A DNA stretch of 64,000 nucleotides from Grifola frondosa (lineage: Eukaryota > Basidiomycota > Agaricomycetes > Polyporales > Grifolaceae). Position numbers and translations under genes: made by a program. This document shows, piece by piece, positions 1 to 10,430 of the stretch (position 1 is the stretch's first letter; each line of letters starts with the position of its first letter). The DNA lies in the NCBI GenBank assembly GCA_001683735.1, contig LUGG01000001.1:1364001-1428000 (forward strand), written 5' to 3'. The notes beneath the pieces are model-generated. The model was not told the origin of the DNA, did not search any database, and saw nothing but the letters and a program-made list of their open reading frames with translations.

Positions 1-1
1 C

Positions 2-79
2 ACACCCGTGGAGGGCCCAGGCGCCGATCGTCCGAGGAAAGACATTTTCAATAAGCTCGATCCAAGGAGGGAGAGATAA
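2..79 (+). CDS. Possible C-terminal tail of an upstream gene (partial)
   Basis: From base 2 one frame stays open to a TAA at 77-79 and gives a short, very charged tail ending in KLDPRRER. Such a tail is typical of the end of a fungal nuclear protein, and it sits about 250 bases upstream of UTP4 on the same strand. No domain is visible, and 26 codons can stay open by chance, so the gene cannot be named. Confidence 0.25.
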   Translation, partial: TPVEGPGADRPRKDIFNKLDPRRER

Positions 80-326
80 ATGGAAGTAAGGTTGTATGTC
101 GCGAAGGAAGCCACAGAACAAGAGAACGAGAGGGAGGAGCTGAAGGCGCGCTACACAGAATGCCAAATTTGGCCGGGAAAAGTTTGCTCGTGACTTTCGC
201 GTCTGATCGACTCGTACTGCACACTTCAGCTCTCTCTGTCAAGTTCGTGTCGTCGCTTGCGTATCTACGGTCTGGGCCTGCAAAATAACGCGTGGATATT
301 CCCTGTAAATCTCGGGCAATTGTCGA

Positions 327-3274
327 ATGGTTGAGACCACCACTGTATCAGTACACCGATGTCGGTTTGTGGACTTCACGCCGTCTGCAATCACAGCTTT
401 GTGCTTCCCTCCTCTACCTCTGCCATCCGTGAAGGGCAAAAAGAAGGTAGCGAGCAAGAAAACTATCAAATTTGGTACGCTTGCGGTAGGGAGGGCGAAC
501 GGAAATATTGAGCTCTGTGAGTGGACCGGGTCCAACGCTAAAACCCAGGCATGGCAAGCTTGGGTGGTCAAAAAGGTGCGTGCTTTATGGGGTTCGTGGA
601 CCTAGTGCCTTGAATAACCACACTGCAGACATTGTCAGGACCATGCCCGTCCAAAGTCGAATCACTTGCGTTTACCATTCGTTTTCCCGACTCGGAAGAT
701 GAGGTCCCATCATGGTCAAATCTCCGGCTATTCAGTGCCGGTGGTGGAAGTGAATTGGCAGAATGGGACATCGAGCGAGGTTGCATCAAAGTGAGCAAAA
801 GCAGTTCGCCCATGTAATTTATATTCACAATCATCCGCTAGAGGACTATCAGCTCACAAGGAGGCACGATCTGGTCAGTGTCTCCAAACCCCGCATCGAC
901 TCTGCTTGCCCTGGGATGCGAAGATGGCTCCGTCCGGCTGCTATCTTTGCAACACGATGGCCTGACGCACCTCCGACGCCTCGACCGCATAAAAAGTCGG
1001 ATTCTGAGCATCGCCTGGGGACCGCCGGTGCCCCGTCAAACGACAAGCGATCGCACCCAAAATGCTTCAAGCGATTCTGATGATGATGATGATGATGAGG
1101 ATAATTGGACGGATTCGTGGCTTGTCACCGGCTGCTCTGATAGCAGCTTGAGAAAATGGGATATCGCTACAGGTAGGGTGCTCGACCGGATGGGTACGGA
1201 TAAGATACGCGGCGAACGAACCCTCGTTTGGACTGTTGGCGTATTAGGGTGAGCATTAATAGTAATAAATTGACATTTGCTAAATCGTCCTAAACATAGC
1301 GACGGCACCGTTGTCTCCGGTGACTCAATGGGCATGGTCAAATTCTGGGACTCTCGAACATGTACGCAGACGCAGAGCTTCCAGGGCCATGGAGCAGACG
1401 TTCTCTGTCTCACTGTCAGCCCGGTACGTTATTTTGATTACACACATGCATGCTCTTTTCTGAATATCACTAGGAAGGCAACGCTGTCTATACCTCAGGC
1501 GTGGACCAGAAGGTGACACAGTTCTCTCACGTGAAGACCTCTCGCCCAGAAAACGCATCTCTGCTATCGCGCCCGTCCGGCCACTGGGTGCAATCCTGCT
1601 CCCGCCGCCTGCATTCCCATGACGTCCGTGCGCTCGCGATATGGCCACCGCACACTCCCCTGCCATCTGCATACAAGCGGCATTTCGCCGTTGATGTCGC
1701 TCCCGTGCTGGCATCAGGGGCCTGGACATGTCCGTGGTGGTGACCCCGGCTGCCCTGCCCACAAGTACGATCGTGAAAATCACGAACCCGTTGGCTACCA
1801 GCACCGCTGCAACATACGAGGACTCGTATCATCGCCGGATGGCGTACAGCTCTGGCCCATACAGCACCTCTGCGGTGCATCTTGCTCGCCAGGCCCGGCT
1901 TCTGCTATGCACGCGGGACTCAGGCTTAACCGTGTGGCGAATTTTACGCCGCCAGCCCTCTGATGATGAAGACGCTGAGGACTTGGATTCGCCAAGCCGG
2001 GAAGGGGGATGGGAGCGCGTGCTTGATATGGATCTGAATGTTCAAACGAATATTGTTGCCGGCGCTATCTCAGATAACGGTCGCTGGGTAGCTGTTTCGG
2101 ATTGGTATGAGACCAAGCTATTTGAATTGGTAGAAGAGGTGAGAATTTTATGTCTTATATGCGCATCATCTGTCCCGTTCTGACGATTTCTCTCGTAGAA
2201 GAATGGTGATCTCAAGCCAAAACGGATACGTGACTTTGCGTCGATAATCCACGGTCACCTTTCCGGCTCTTCATCATCAACGGGCTCCTCCTCTTTGACC
2301 TTCACGCCGGACTCTTCCAAGCTCGTGCTAGCGACATCGGCGTCTTCACGGGTAGTTATCGTCGAGTTGGGATCTGGGGATCGCTCATCCCGCGTCCTCC
2401 GGGTATTCGAGCAGCATCGCATGCGAGACGGCCTCGTACGCGACCGCGTAATCCGAGGGCGAAAAGGCGACGAAGACGCCCAGATAGAAAATGCGGCAAC
2501 CGTGATGTCAGATGACGACTTCGACAGCGTCGAAACAGTGAAAACAACGATAACCCGGATGGCGGTCAGCGCTGATGGTCAGTGGCTAGCAACGTCGGAT
2601 GACCTGTGTCGAACGCATGTCTTCAACCTCGACTCCGTGCAGGTATGTGCAGTTGTAGTTATTGTTCTCCCAGTTCGTTCTAACAGCCTTATTCGTAGCA
2701 TCACTGCGTTCTCCCCTCCTTCCCCCAAGCTATCCACGTTCTTACCTTCGATCCCGCCACCCCGAACACCCTCGTCCTCGGCCTCGCCAACAACGCCATC
2801 GAGATCTACGACGTCGAACTGCGCCAGTTCCCGCGCTGGTCGCGCGCGCTTCCACAACGCTTCACGCACCTGCACGACCCGCTCCTCGGCGTCACCTTCA
2901 ACCCGGCGCCGCGCACGGGCGAACAGAAGGGCTCGAGTGCGGGCGCACCGCTGAAGCAGGCGCTGTTCTGGGGTGCGACGTGGCTTTGCCGGATGCGGCT
3001 CTCCGACCGCCCGTCGTGGTCCGGGTTCGACAAGCGGAAGTACCGCAAGGGCAACGGTGCCCCGCCCGCAGGCCCGAACGGGAAGATCGAGGTCTCACTA
3101 GAGGAAGGACAGCAGCAGCAGGAGAACAGCTTCAGGATGGTCACGCAGTATCGGCCAGTGCTCTTCGTTGATTATCTGGCGCCTGGCGAATTGGTGGTTG
3201 TGGAGCGGCCGCTGGTGGACGTGCTCGCAAAATTGCCTCCCGCGTACTTCAAGCCAAAGTATGGTGCATCATAG
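327..3274 (+). CDS. UTP4: U3 snoRNP / t-UTP WD40 protein Utp4 (cirhin)
   Basis: Utp4 is a WD40 scaffold of the t-UTP subcomplex of the small-subunit processome in the nucleolus; it helps pre-rRNA transcription and early 18S processing. The N-terminus (VHRCRFVDFTPSAI) is the usual cirhin opening and is followed by WD-type repeats such as LVTGCSDSSLRKWD and VVSGDSMGMVKFWD, then a loop of acidic residues near 1075-1100, and more repeats down to a C-terminus ending YFKPKYGAS. The start is the ATG at 327, directly before the conserved opening. At least seven exons are joined by short introns (for example near 575-630, 790-860, 1250-1300, 1420-1475, 2140-2200, 2643-2698). The frame breaks at a G4 run (1717-1720): with one more G the protein reads on as GLDMSVVVTP. 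The C-terminal exon (about 2700-3274) matches the family's C-terminal region. Confidence 0.9.
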
Positions 3275-3562
3275 TGTATGTGTGTAGGTAGTTATATGCT
3301 ACGTCTATATATAATGGGGTTGGGGAAGCTGAAAAGATACGACTAATGATGAAGACAAGAATGATGCTAGATGCTACATTGAGTGTCGACAAGGTGATGA
3401 CGTGATATATGAAATCCTAAATTGTGGAAGATGTCAGAAAATGAGTGGTGGTTCAGTGCCCGTCTTGCTGCAACTTTTCACGCATAGAGTCCTCGTAATC
3501 TTGAAGTTCTGTCTCCCTGCAGGCACTGTGAGTATGGTGTCAACTATGGAGGAGGAACGTGC

Positions 3563-4412
3563 TCACTCCGAGTTCAAGATTGACAGGTATAACGTCCAGA
3601 ACACGCCGCACGTCGACTGGAAGGGGACTCGGTAGGGTAAAGGCATAAAACGAAAATTGATCAGCTGAGTGGGAAATACTTTAGCAAATTTCTTTACTTC
3701 GAATAGACCGACAGACCTGTGCGACCGGCCACACTTGCCAATTGGCGATAAGAGCAGGTTTGTAGAGATCCTTGTATTTGGTTTGAATATGCATGGAATC
3801 GCGACCTTCCATTAAACCCATAGACCCAATGAAGAGAGCAAGCTGTGATCAGGGTGTCAAACGCTATCCACTCCAGTAATGTATGAACACCTACACCAAT
3901 GGGTGCCCTTGAAGGGTAGCCTCTATATCAGCATAGGCTCACCGCAGGAAGCGATTAGTGCTTACATTAGCAACTGATCTGCAGCAACTCTCTTCGAAAG
4001 GGCAGGCACACTGACCTTACCGGGGTTCTTCCCGGCAAAACGCAGAGGGAAATTACGTTCAAGCGAGAAGTTCCACCGCCCAATTAAGGGGCCTATAGTA
4101 CTGTCACATGCTGCAATACCTTGCAGGAATGGAGGACCACCTACCCATTGCGAGACCGAAAGCGAAGAAGCGTAAAGTCCGTGGAAAGTCGTACCGAGGA
4201 CGGTTGTGACGCTCGTCTCGAGGCTCAATCTGCAACACGCGTGAACACCGACAGCATGTGAGCCAGGCTCTCGTGATACGCACTATATTTTGTGTGAGCT
4301 GCGCAACGACGTCGCCTAATGCGTTGAATGCACCGTTCGTGATGGCGAGTGTTCCATAGGGATGAGACTGGAAGGATTGTTGATAAACGCGAGCTAGGGC
4401 TACGCTGGACAT
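3563..4412 (-). CDS. SYM1: Mpv17/PMP22-family mitochondrial inner-membrane protein (Sym1)
   Basis: The family comprises small four-helix proteins of the inner mitochondrial or peroxisomal membrane; yeast Sym1 is needed for ethanol growth at heat stress. The protein starts MSSVALARVYQQSFQSHP, then NGAFNALGDVVAQLTQ, the usual first helix. Later exons give RYDFPRTLRFFAFGLAMG, the KRVAADQLLMAPIG core joined across an intron at about 3934-3961, LALFIGSMGLMEGRDS, NWQVWPVAQLINF and FMPLPYRVPFQS, ending VFWTLYLSILNSE. Each piece falls in the family order and the introns have GT-AG ends. The ATG at 4412 is chosen because the next upstream in-frame start is a TTG. The gene converges with UTP4 (3275-3562 between them). 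Family is certain; mitochondrial versus peroxisomal site is inferred. Confidence 0.9.
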
Positions 4413-4835
4413 TCTTGCGTTTGGAAGGGGACACAAGGAGAGAATAGTTAAAGGATCAAAGTGCGTACTGGAATTTTTTCAAGTAGTTCATCCACAGATC
4501 CAGAGCACCGCAAGCTCCTCTTCACTGGGGGCGACGTCGACCGTAACGCGATAACAAGGCTGACACGGTTTCGGCGCGCCGATCTTAGCGCCATTCCCAA
4601 AAAATAAATTTACTAGGCCCATCTGCGTGACGTCATCTCACCATCCCAGCTGCATTCTCGTCAAAATCGCAGAAAATTTCAATGCAATATTCCGGAGCAA
4701 TAGTATATCTGCAAGCGTTACATAGGGTCGTATGATACAAGCCCAATTGCAAGCCGTCAAAAACATCACGCGAAAACCGGTAAGGACTCAACGTTTCAAT
4801 TTTAACAGGCGTAAACTCCATAACCAGCAAAATGC
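4413..4835. other. Gap between SYM1 start and PTH2 end
   Basis: This stretch should hold the SYM1 promoter and the PTH2 3' region, as both genes are on the minus strand. No convincing coding frame is seen. Confidence 0.6.
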
Positions 4836-5886
4836 TCATAGCAACCGCAATTTCCCCGTCACACGGTTCACCAACTCTACGGGACCTGTCGAGACATCTT
4901 TAAGCCACACATTTCACAGCGTCTAGTGCACTTACCAGGACCGATACCGAGCACTGTTCGAGAACCCGCAACGATCTGGGTTCTCCCTCTAATACGACAA
5001 GACCAGTCAAATATACTGCGAAGTGCTCAACGATAACCGTACTCACGCATCATGTATCGAGCGAGCGCACAGGTTGAGGCTCTTTGCGATTGCTTCCAAC
5101 TCTAGAAGCTCGTCCTCTGAGCTCGCTTTAAGCGCAATTTTGGCTTGCCTGCAAGGCTGCGTGAGTGAAAGCAACGAGGCCGTGTTGAAATGTACTTGCC
5201 CAGTTCGCTCCCAGTGTCTCAAGAGCTGCGGGCGATATAAGAATTGTAAACGCCAAAAAGAGCGCATAATAGTTCATACGTTGGGATTGCTTTTCGTCAA
5301 TGCTTTGTAGCAAGCTAGCGTCGCGTGCCTAGTCGGGGTGAGAGGCAGCCTAATATGCAGCAATAGCCTGAACTTACCCGCATCTATAAGGAAAGGTTGG
5401 CATGTGTGTCTGACGCGTAAAATACACCGCAGACTTACTGAGCGGCGATCTTTCCGGGTGTCATGCCAAGGTCTGTACGAACTATGAGGACCTATCGTGC
5501 GGGGTAAGAATGAGGGAGGACTCAGTGCGGCGACGTGTAACCCACTAATTTGCATGGTTCCATGAATCCAGGCTTCACGGCGGAAAGGTCACCATCGGCG
5601 ACTTCCCCCTCCTCGTCTTCGCTATCTGAACCATTTTCTTGCGCAGGTCTTTCAGTCTGGCTACTTGGGGCTTCGTACATGGTGGAGAGGCGGCCGACCT
5701 CACTCCAATAGCATACCCCACGCCCAGAGACGTCGCAACCAGCGCGACGGCAGTGACAACTACTGAACAGATAAGCGACGAGCAGAGAACTGGAGCAAAA
5801 CGCACTTCACCAACTTTGCGAGGTCGTGAGTGAGGGCATAGTGTTCCGGCAAAAGCCGAGCCAATACGCGCACATTCTCTGCACAT
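4836..5886 (-). CDS. PTH2: Peptidyl-tRNA hydrolase 2 (Pth2/Bit1)
   Basis: Pth2 cleaves the ester bond of peptidyl-tRNA that has dropped off ribosomes; the eukaryotic form is anchored in the mitochondrial outer membrane. An N-terminal hydrophobic helix (VVTAVALVATSLGVGYAIGV) precedes an acidic linker (DSEDEEGEVADGD) and the catalytic domain: VRTDLGMTPGKIAAQCGHAT, LACYKALTKSNP, LETLGANWASTFQHG, AKIALKASSEDELLELE, RSIHDAGRTQIVAGSRT, VLGIGPGPVELVNRVTGKL. The order and spacing are those of the family. The conserved QCGHAT stretch needs a 6-nt microexon (5378-5383). The start is uncertain: 5886 is the first in-frame ATG, but a longer reading opens at a GTG at 5934. The gene is head to head with HAS1. 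Confidence 0.88.
5378..5383 (-). other. 6-nt microexon of PTH2
   Basis: On the minus strand these six bases (ATGCGG) lie between a TATAG acceptor and a GTAAGT donor. The upstream exon ends in GCTCA (5439) and the downstream one starts GCACGCGACG (5328). Splicing all three gives the conserved KIAAQCGHATLACYK in frame; skipping the microexon loses Cys-Gly. Both flanking introns (55 and 49 nt) are of normal size for this genome. Confidence 0.75.
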
Positions 5887-6011
5887 TTTGTCCGGCGTCT
5901 CTTTCACTCCTTGGTCCCAAGCATCTATAGTCACCTTTACCTCTCGTCTTGTTTATTTGATACCTCGTCCTGCAAGGGGCTCTCAAGACGACTATTCAAT
6001 CATTTACAGCA
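5887..6011. promoter_or_regulatory. Shared divergent promoter of PTH2 and HAS1
   Basis: Only about 125 bases separate the two predicted ATGs, so the core promoters must overlap. A CT-rich stretch (about 5936-5955) lies inside it. No TATA box is obvious. Confidence 0.5.
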
Positions 6012-7974
6012 ATGTCGGCTGAAGGAGTAACCGCACCAGCTCCGGTGCCCAATGAGAGCACAGATGGCCGAAAACCATTCTCTGATTTGGAACTATCGGA
6101 GAACACAAATAAGGCTCTCGCAGAGATGGGCTTTACCACTATGACACCAGTGCAAGAGAAGTCGATCCCTCCGCTATTGGCCGGCAAGGATGTACTGGGC
6201 GCGGCGAGGACAGGTTCAGGCAAGACCTTAGCATTCCTCATTCCCGCGATAGAGCTGTTGCACAGACTGAAATTTAAACCTAGAAATGGTGAGCAGAGAT
6301 TTTATTAACGGGTTAATGGATGCTATAATTGTCTCCTTGTTTTAGGCACGGGTATCATCATCGTCTCGCCAACCCGAGAGCTTGCGCTCCAGATATTCGG
6401 AGTTGCGAAGGAGTTGATGAAGTACCATTCACAAACATATGGCATCGTCATGGGTGGCGCGAATCGGAGAGCAGAAGCCGATAAACTGCAGAAGGGTGTT
6501 AACCTCATCGTCGCGACACCTGGACGGCTGCTGGATCATCTGGAGGTGCGTGAAGGATATAATTCGTGGTCCCTATAGTCGACTTCATTACAAATTACAG
6601 AACACGAAGGGCTTCGTCTTCAGAAATTTGAAGGCGCTGGTGATTGACGAAGCTGACCGGATATTGGAAGTTGGTTTCGAGGAAGAAATGAAAAGGATCA
6701 TCGCGATTCTTCCTAATGGTATAGCACTTGCCTTCATTGGTCGTGTTCTCTGCTCCCCTCACAATTATTACTAGACAACCGACAGTCCATGCTGTTCTCT
6801 GCGACCCAGACGTCAAAGGTCACTGATTTGGCTCGAATATCCCTGCGCCCGAACCCTCTCTACATCGATGTCGATAAGGCAGAAAGTACCAGTACGGTAG
6901 CGACACTATCACAAGGATATGTTGTTTGCCCCTCGGACCGGCGGTTCCTCCTCCTCTTCACTTTCCTCAAAAAGAACATGAAGAAGAAAATAGTCGTCTT
7001 CTTCTCAAGTTGTAATTCTGTAAAGTATCACGCAGAGCTCCTTAATTATATCGATGTACCTGTATTGGATCTCCACGTACGTTCTCATCGATGCATGCTT
7101 ATTTGTCGAGCCTGACCGGATGATCTGTACAGGGCAAACAAAAACAACAAAAACGCACAACGACCTTCTTCGAATTCTGCAACGCAGAATCGGGTACCCT
7201 GCTGTGCACAGATGTAGCAGCCCGAGGGCTCGACATCCCGCGTGTGGATTGGATTATCCAGTATGATCCCCCAGATGACCCACGCGACTACATTCACAGA
7301 GTGGGTCGGACGGCGCGTGCGGGCAAGGTGGGGAAGAGTCTGATGTTCCTGCTACCAAGTGAACTCGGGTTCTTGCGATTCTTGAAGGAGGCGAAGGTAC
7401 CCTTGAATGAGTTCAGTTTCCCCGCCGACAAGATCGCGAACGTGCAATCTCAGGTATGTCTCATGCACTCTGAAATACGCGATATTGAACGCCATGTTAT
7501 TATTTGATAGCTTGAAAAACTACTGCAGAAGAACTACTTCCTTCACCAGTCTGCACGAGATGGCTACAGATCATACTTGCAGGCATACGCGTCCTATTCA
7601 CTCAAGAATATATTCGACGTCAATCAGCTCGATCTCGCTAAGGTTGGCAAGTCCTTCGGATTCTCGGTACCTCCACGTGTGAATGTAAATATTGGCGGCG
7701 GAAAAGGCGGCACGGGGCGGACAGGAAAGCGCAAGCGGGACCCGGACGCTGAAAACGACGAGCAGTGGGAAGAGATCGACGCAGTAGACAAGGACGCGAG
7801 TGATCAAGAGCGGCGGATGATGGCGAGGAGCAGACGCGGGAACAGACGAGACGGAATGGGAAAGAGCGACGGAAAGAGACACTAGGGCGCAGGAAGGTGG
7901 AGAAGGAGGTGTACAAGAAGGGGCTGGAGAGGAAAAAGCAGAGGGCGGAAGGAGGGCAGCAATGGAGTCGGTGA
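6012..7974 (+). CDS. HAS1: DEAD-box ATP-dependent RNA helicase Has1 (DDX18)
   Basis: Has1 is a nucleolar helicase needed for both 40S and 60S ribosome assembly and for release of snoRNAs from pre-rRNA. Motifs seen in order: Q motif (F-x-L..TPVQ), Walker [26 protein letters not shown] in [16 protein letters not shown] in [39 protein letters not shown] and [10 protein letters not shown], then the Has1 C-terminal domain ([37 protein letters not shown]). Ends chosen: ATG at 6012; the family's tail [15 protein letters not shown]...GGQQWSR sits in the next frame and stops at 7974, so a one-base break near 7810-7822 is likely (without it the frame ends at 7885). The N-terminal extension is short, about 20 residues before the Q motif; other Has1 proteins have a longer Lys-rich one. 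Confidence 0.93.
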
Positions 7975-8258
7975 CCTTTTCTTTCTCTCGCACGCATTTC
8001 TCTGTCAGCGTTACGTACCATTCTTTGATCACAGTCTGTTTTCCGCGTTTTATAGACGTGGTGGAGACGTGTTGTACACGCTTTCTGTGGTGGCGGTGAG
8101 CCGACTGTGCAGGTGCAGGCTCCGCGCACTGCGCCTGCCCTAAAGCTCAACATACGTGCGTCACTGAGTGGCTTCTGTCACTCTTGCCCGACGACCTATT
8201 CAAGTCTTTCTCTCTACTCTATCGTCGACTGTCTCACGAATAACGCACCCCGAGCCCA

Positions 8259-9426
8259 ATGGCTACCACACAGGTTGGTTTGGATGCTTATCGACATGGT
8301 CATGTCGCGTATCTTCGGTCTGGAGGGCTAATCGAATTGCATGCAGCATTACTTATGGGCCGCTGGCCACTTTGTTCTGCTCATATCTTCCTTGCGGTAT
8401 TTTTTGGCATGGATGTTATTTAGAAGTGTCTCTTCATGGTGGTATAAAGGTACGGTGTCGATATCGAGAATTATGACCGGATGCTGTTTTGAAACGTGCT
8501 GCGTGGCTGCTTCTAGTGAGCTTTATGGGGGCCCTCGTCAGTTATGCCATCGTGTGCCAGTGAGTTTCTCGGCTCGATTTCCTTCCGCGGTAGTCTTAAT
8601 TTTTCATGTAGGAAGTCACTGGGAGTGAGTCAAAACATGAAAGATGAGATGAATTCACGTTAAGATGTTTTCGTTGTTCAGACCCCGCAGCCCAATCCTG
8701 CCTGGGTGAAGAGAGCTATAGTCGACGAGGTATGTAGTTTGCTCGGAATTCGAATGTAAACTGACGCAATTGGACAGAATATGCAATACTTCCTGCTGGC
8801 ATTCTTCTGGTGGTATTCGAGACCAATCGCTAGTGCGTGCGCCATAATATCCGACGTCGTTCGCCAAAAATTAAACCGCGTCTTTTAGTTGCTTTACTCC
8901 CCTACACTATTTTTTCGCTGTTCCATGCCTTGACTTTCACTCGCACGACCTTGATGCCCCAGCTGCTTCCTCAAGGTCCTCCCGCTACGGCTGGTGGCCC
9001 TCCTACTCCTCATCCGCTGGCTAAGAAGCTTCAGGTTTGGGTTAAAAGTGGGTGTTGATGGCATGATGCGCGTGTTAGATCTGTGCTCATTATCACGTAA
9101 CAGCAAACTACGACACCGCGATGAAGGCTGTTGCCTTCACTGAATTGCTGATCATGGCGCGCGTCCTTGTGGGTGCGTTGACTTGGCAGGTTTCCTTGAT
9201 CTCGCCTTTTGTCTACGCACAATTCTTGCGTCAGCGCTACTACCAGTCCAACTTCACGCGCTCGGCTGTTGCAAACGTCAACGAGCGGGTCCTGGCGTAC
9301 GTGAACAGGGAGGGTGTTCCTCCCGCATTTGGCCAAGTGTGGGCCGGGTTCTCGCAGGTGTTGAGCCGGTGGGTTGGGAACGTTTTGGTGCCGCAGGGTG
9401 CGGGTGCGGGTGCAAGGAGACAGTGA
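8259..9426 (+). CDS. POM33: Pom33/Per33 (TMEM33) family nuclear-envelope/ER membrane protein
   Basis: The family has four membrane helices, sits in the ER and nuclear envelope and helps nuclear pore distribution and tubular ER shape. The first exon is only MATTQ; splicing then gives HYLWAAGHFVLLISSLRY, a helix GALVSYAIVCQKSLG, TPQPNPAWVKRAIVDENMQY, LLAFFWWYSRP, ALLPYTIFSLFHALTF, KLQVWVKTNYDTAMKAVAF and TELLIMARVLVGAL, ending VPQGAGAGARRQ. The order matches the family throughout. A 13-nt microexon (8612-8624) supplies KSLG. At least seven short introns are needed, and no frame break is required. Confidence 0.88.
8612..8624 (+). other. 13-nt microexon of POM33
   Basis: Thirteen bases lie between an acceptor (CATGTAG) and a donor (GTGAGT). 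Joined to the flanking exons they give VCQKSLGTPQPNP in frame; skipping them shifts the frame. Confidence 0.7.
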
Positions 9427-9674
9427 ACTATGCGCTGCGTGTGATTTCTGTTTAACACTATCTTGAATCGTGCTTGAAATGCTTTTGGGGGACGATGGAT
9501 TATGGACTTGCCCAGGTTGTCTATAACTGATCTCGCTCGAATGCAGTAATTTGCTCCCGCTCAGACACGCCTGATACGTGTGATTCATGACGCCTGTCCA
9601 TGACGTCACGCGTCGCTCAGGAGCTCCTCAAGTACTGCACAACTTGCAACTCTCTCTTTCTTACAACTTTCATC

Positions 9675-10032
9675 ATGAGCGATATCTCCTCTGCAATTTC
9701 CAGTTTCCTCCAGTCACTCGCCGCCATCGGCGCTGGCCTCCTCAATTCGGTGTATGCTCTCTTCCAGGCTATCCTGGCGCTGGGTCGGGAGGTCGTTGGC
9801 AGTGCACTCCAGCTTGTGCAAGTCATTGTGAACTTTGCAGCCAACCTGTTCCAAGGAGTGTTGGGTTTTGTTATAGGTGTGTCGACTAGCTTTAGTATCT
9901 TTGACGGTGTGCTCACGGCAATTGACGTGAATGACAGCCAACTTCTTTGCCATCCTCATCGTCGGTGGCGTCTACTATTGGTTTACTACGGCGCGGCAAG
10001 GCGCCCGTCCCGCAGAAAAGCGGCGTGCGTGA
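9675..10032 (+). CDS. Small two-helix membrane protein, unknown function
   Basis: Two exons joined by an intron at about 9877-9938 encode 98 residues. Residues 1-67 are mostly hydrophobic and amphipathic (SLAAIGAGLLNSVYALFQ, LQLVQVIVNFAANLFQGVLG), and the second exon adds a clear membrane helix (FFAILIVGGVYYWF) followed by a basic tail (ARQGARPAEKRRA). There is no signal-peptide cleavage motif. The clean splice joining a hydrophobic exon to a helix plus basic tail supports a real gene. I do not recognise the family. The gene follows POM33 on the same strand after 248 bases. Confidence 0.65.
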
Positions 10033-10430
10033 ACGATTGAGCACTTGGATGTCAAATACGTTGGAGTGAGTCCAAGCTTGATAACATCGCGTTGTTGTCC
10101 GTCTTCCCCGACGTTGAATCATATTCATGACAGGGTCTCCGAGTTGAATGTATCACGTCGACCACGGACATGCTTTCATTTAATTCCGGATCTGCATCCT
10201 TATGAATACTCTGTACAAATAATTCTCATACGATACTTCTCTACGATGATGATTCTAGCCCGCGAAGCAAATTATTTCCCCGATGTTCGAGTTTTGCCGA
10301 GGCTCGCTAATTAAGTCGCTGCCACCGGAAGCAAATAAAGAACAACATGATTCACGGCCTCGTGCATTGATTCGGAGCGGAACGCGAATATGAGTGCTTC
10401 AGGTCGCAAAGATTGAGGCTTCAAAAGTCC
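10033..10430. other. Intergenic, no gene seen
   Basis: This is an AT-richer stretch between the small membrane protein and the CBS/PB1 gene. Nothing coding or repetitive stands out. Confidence 0.6.
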
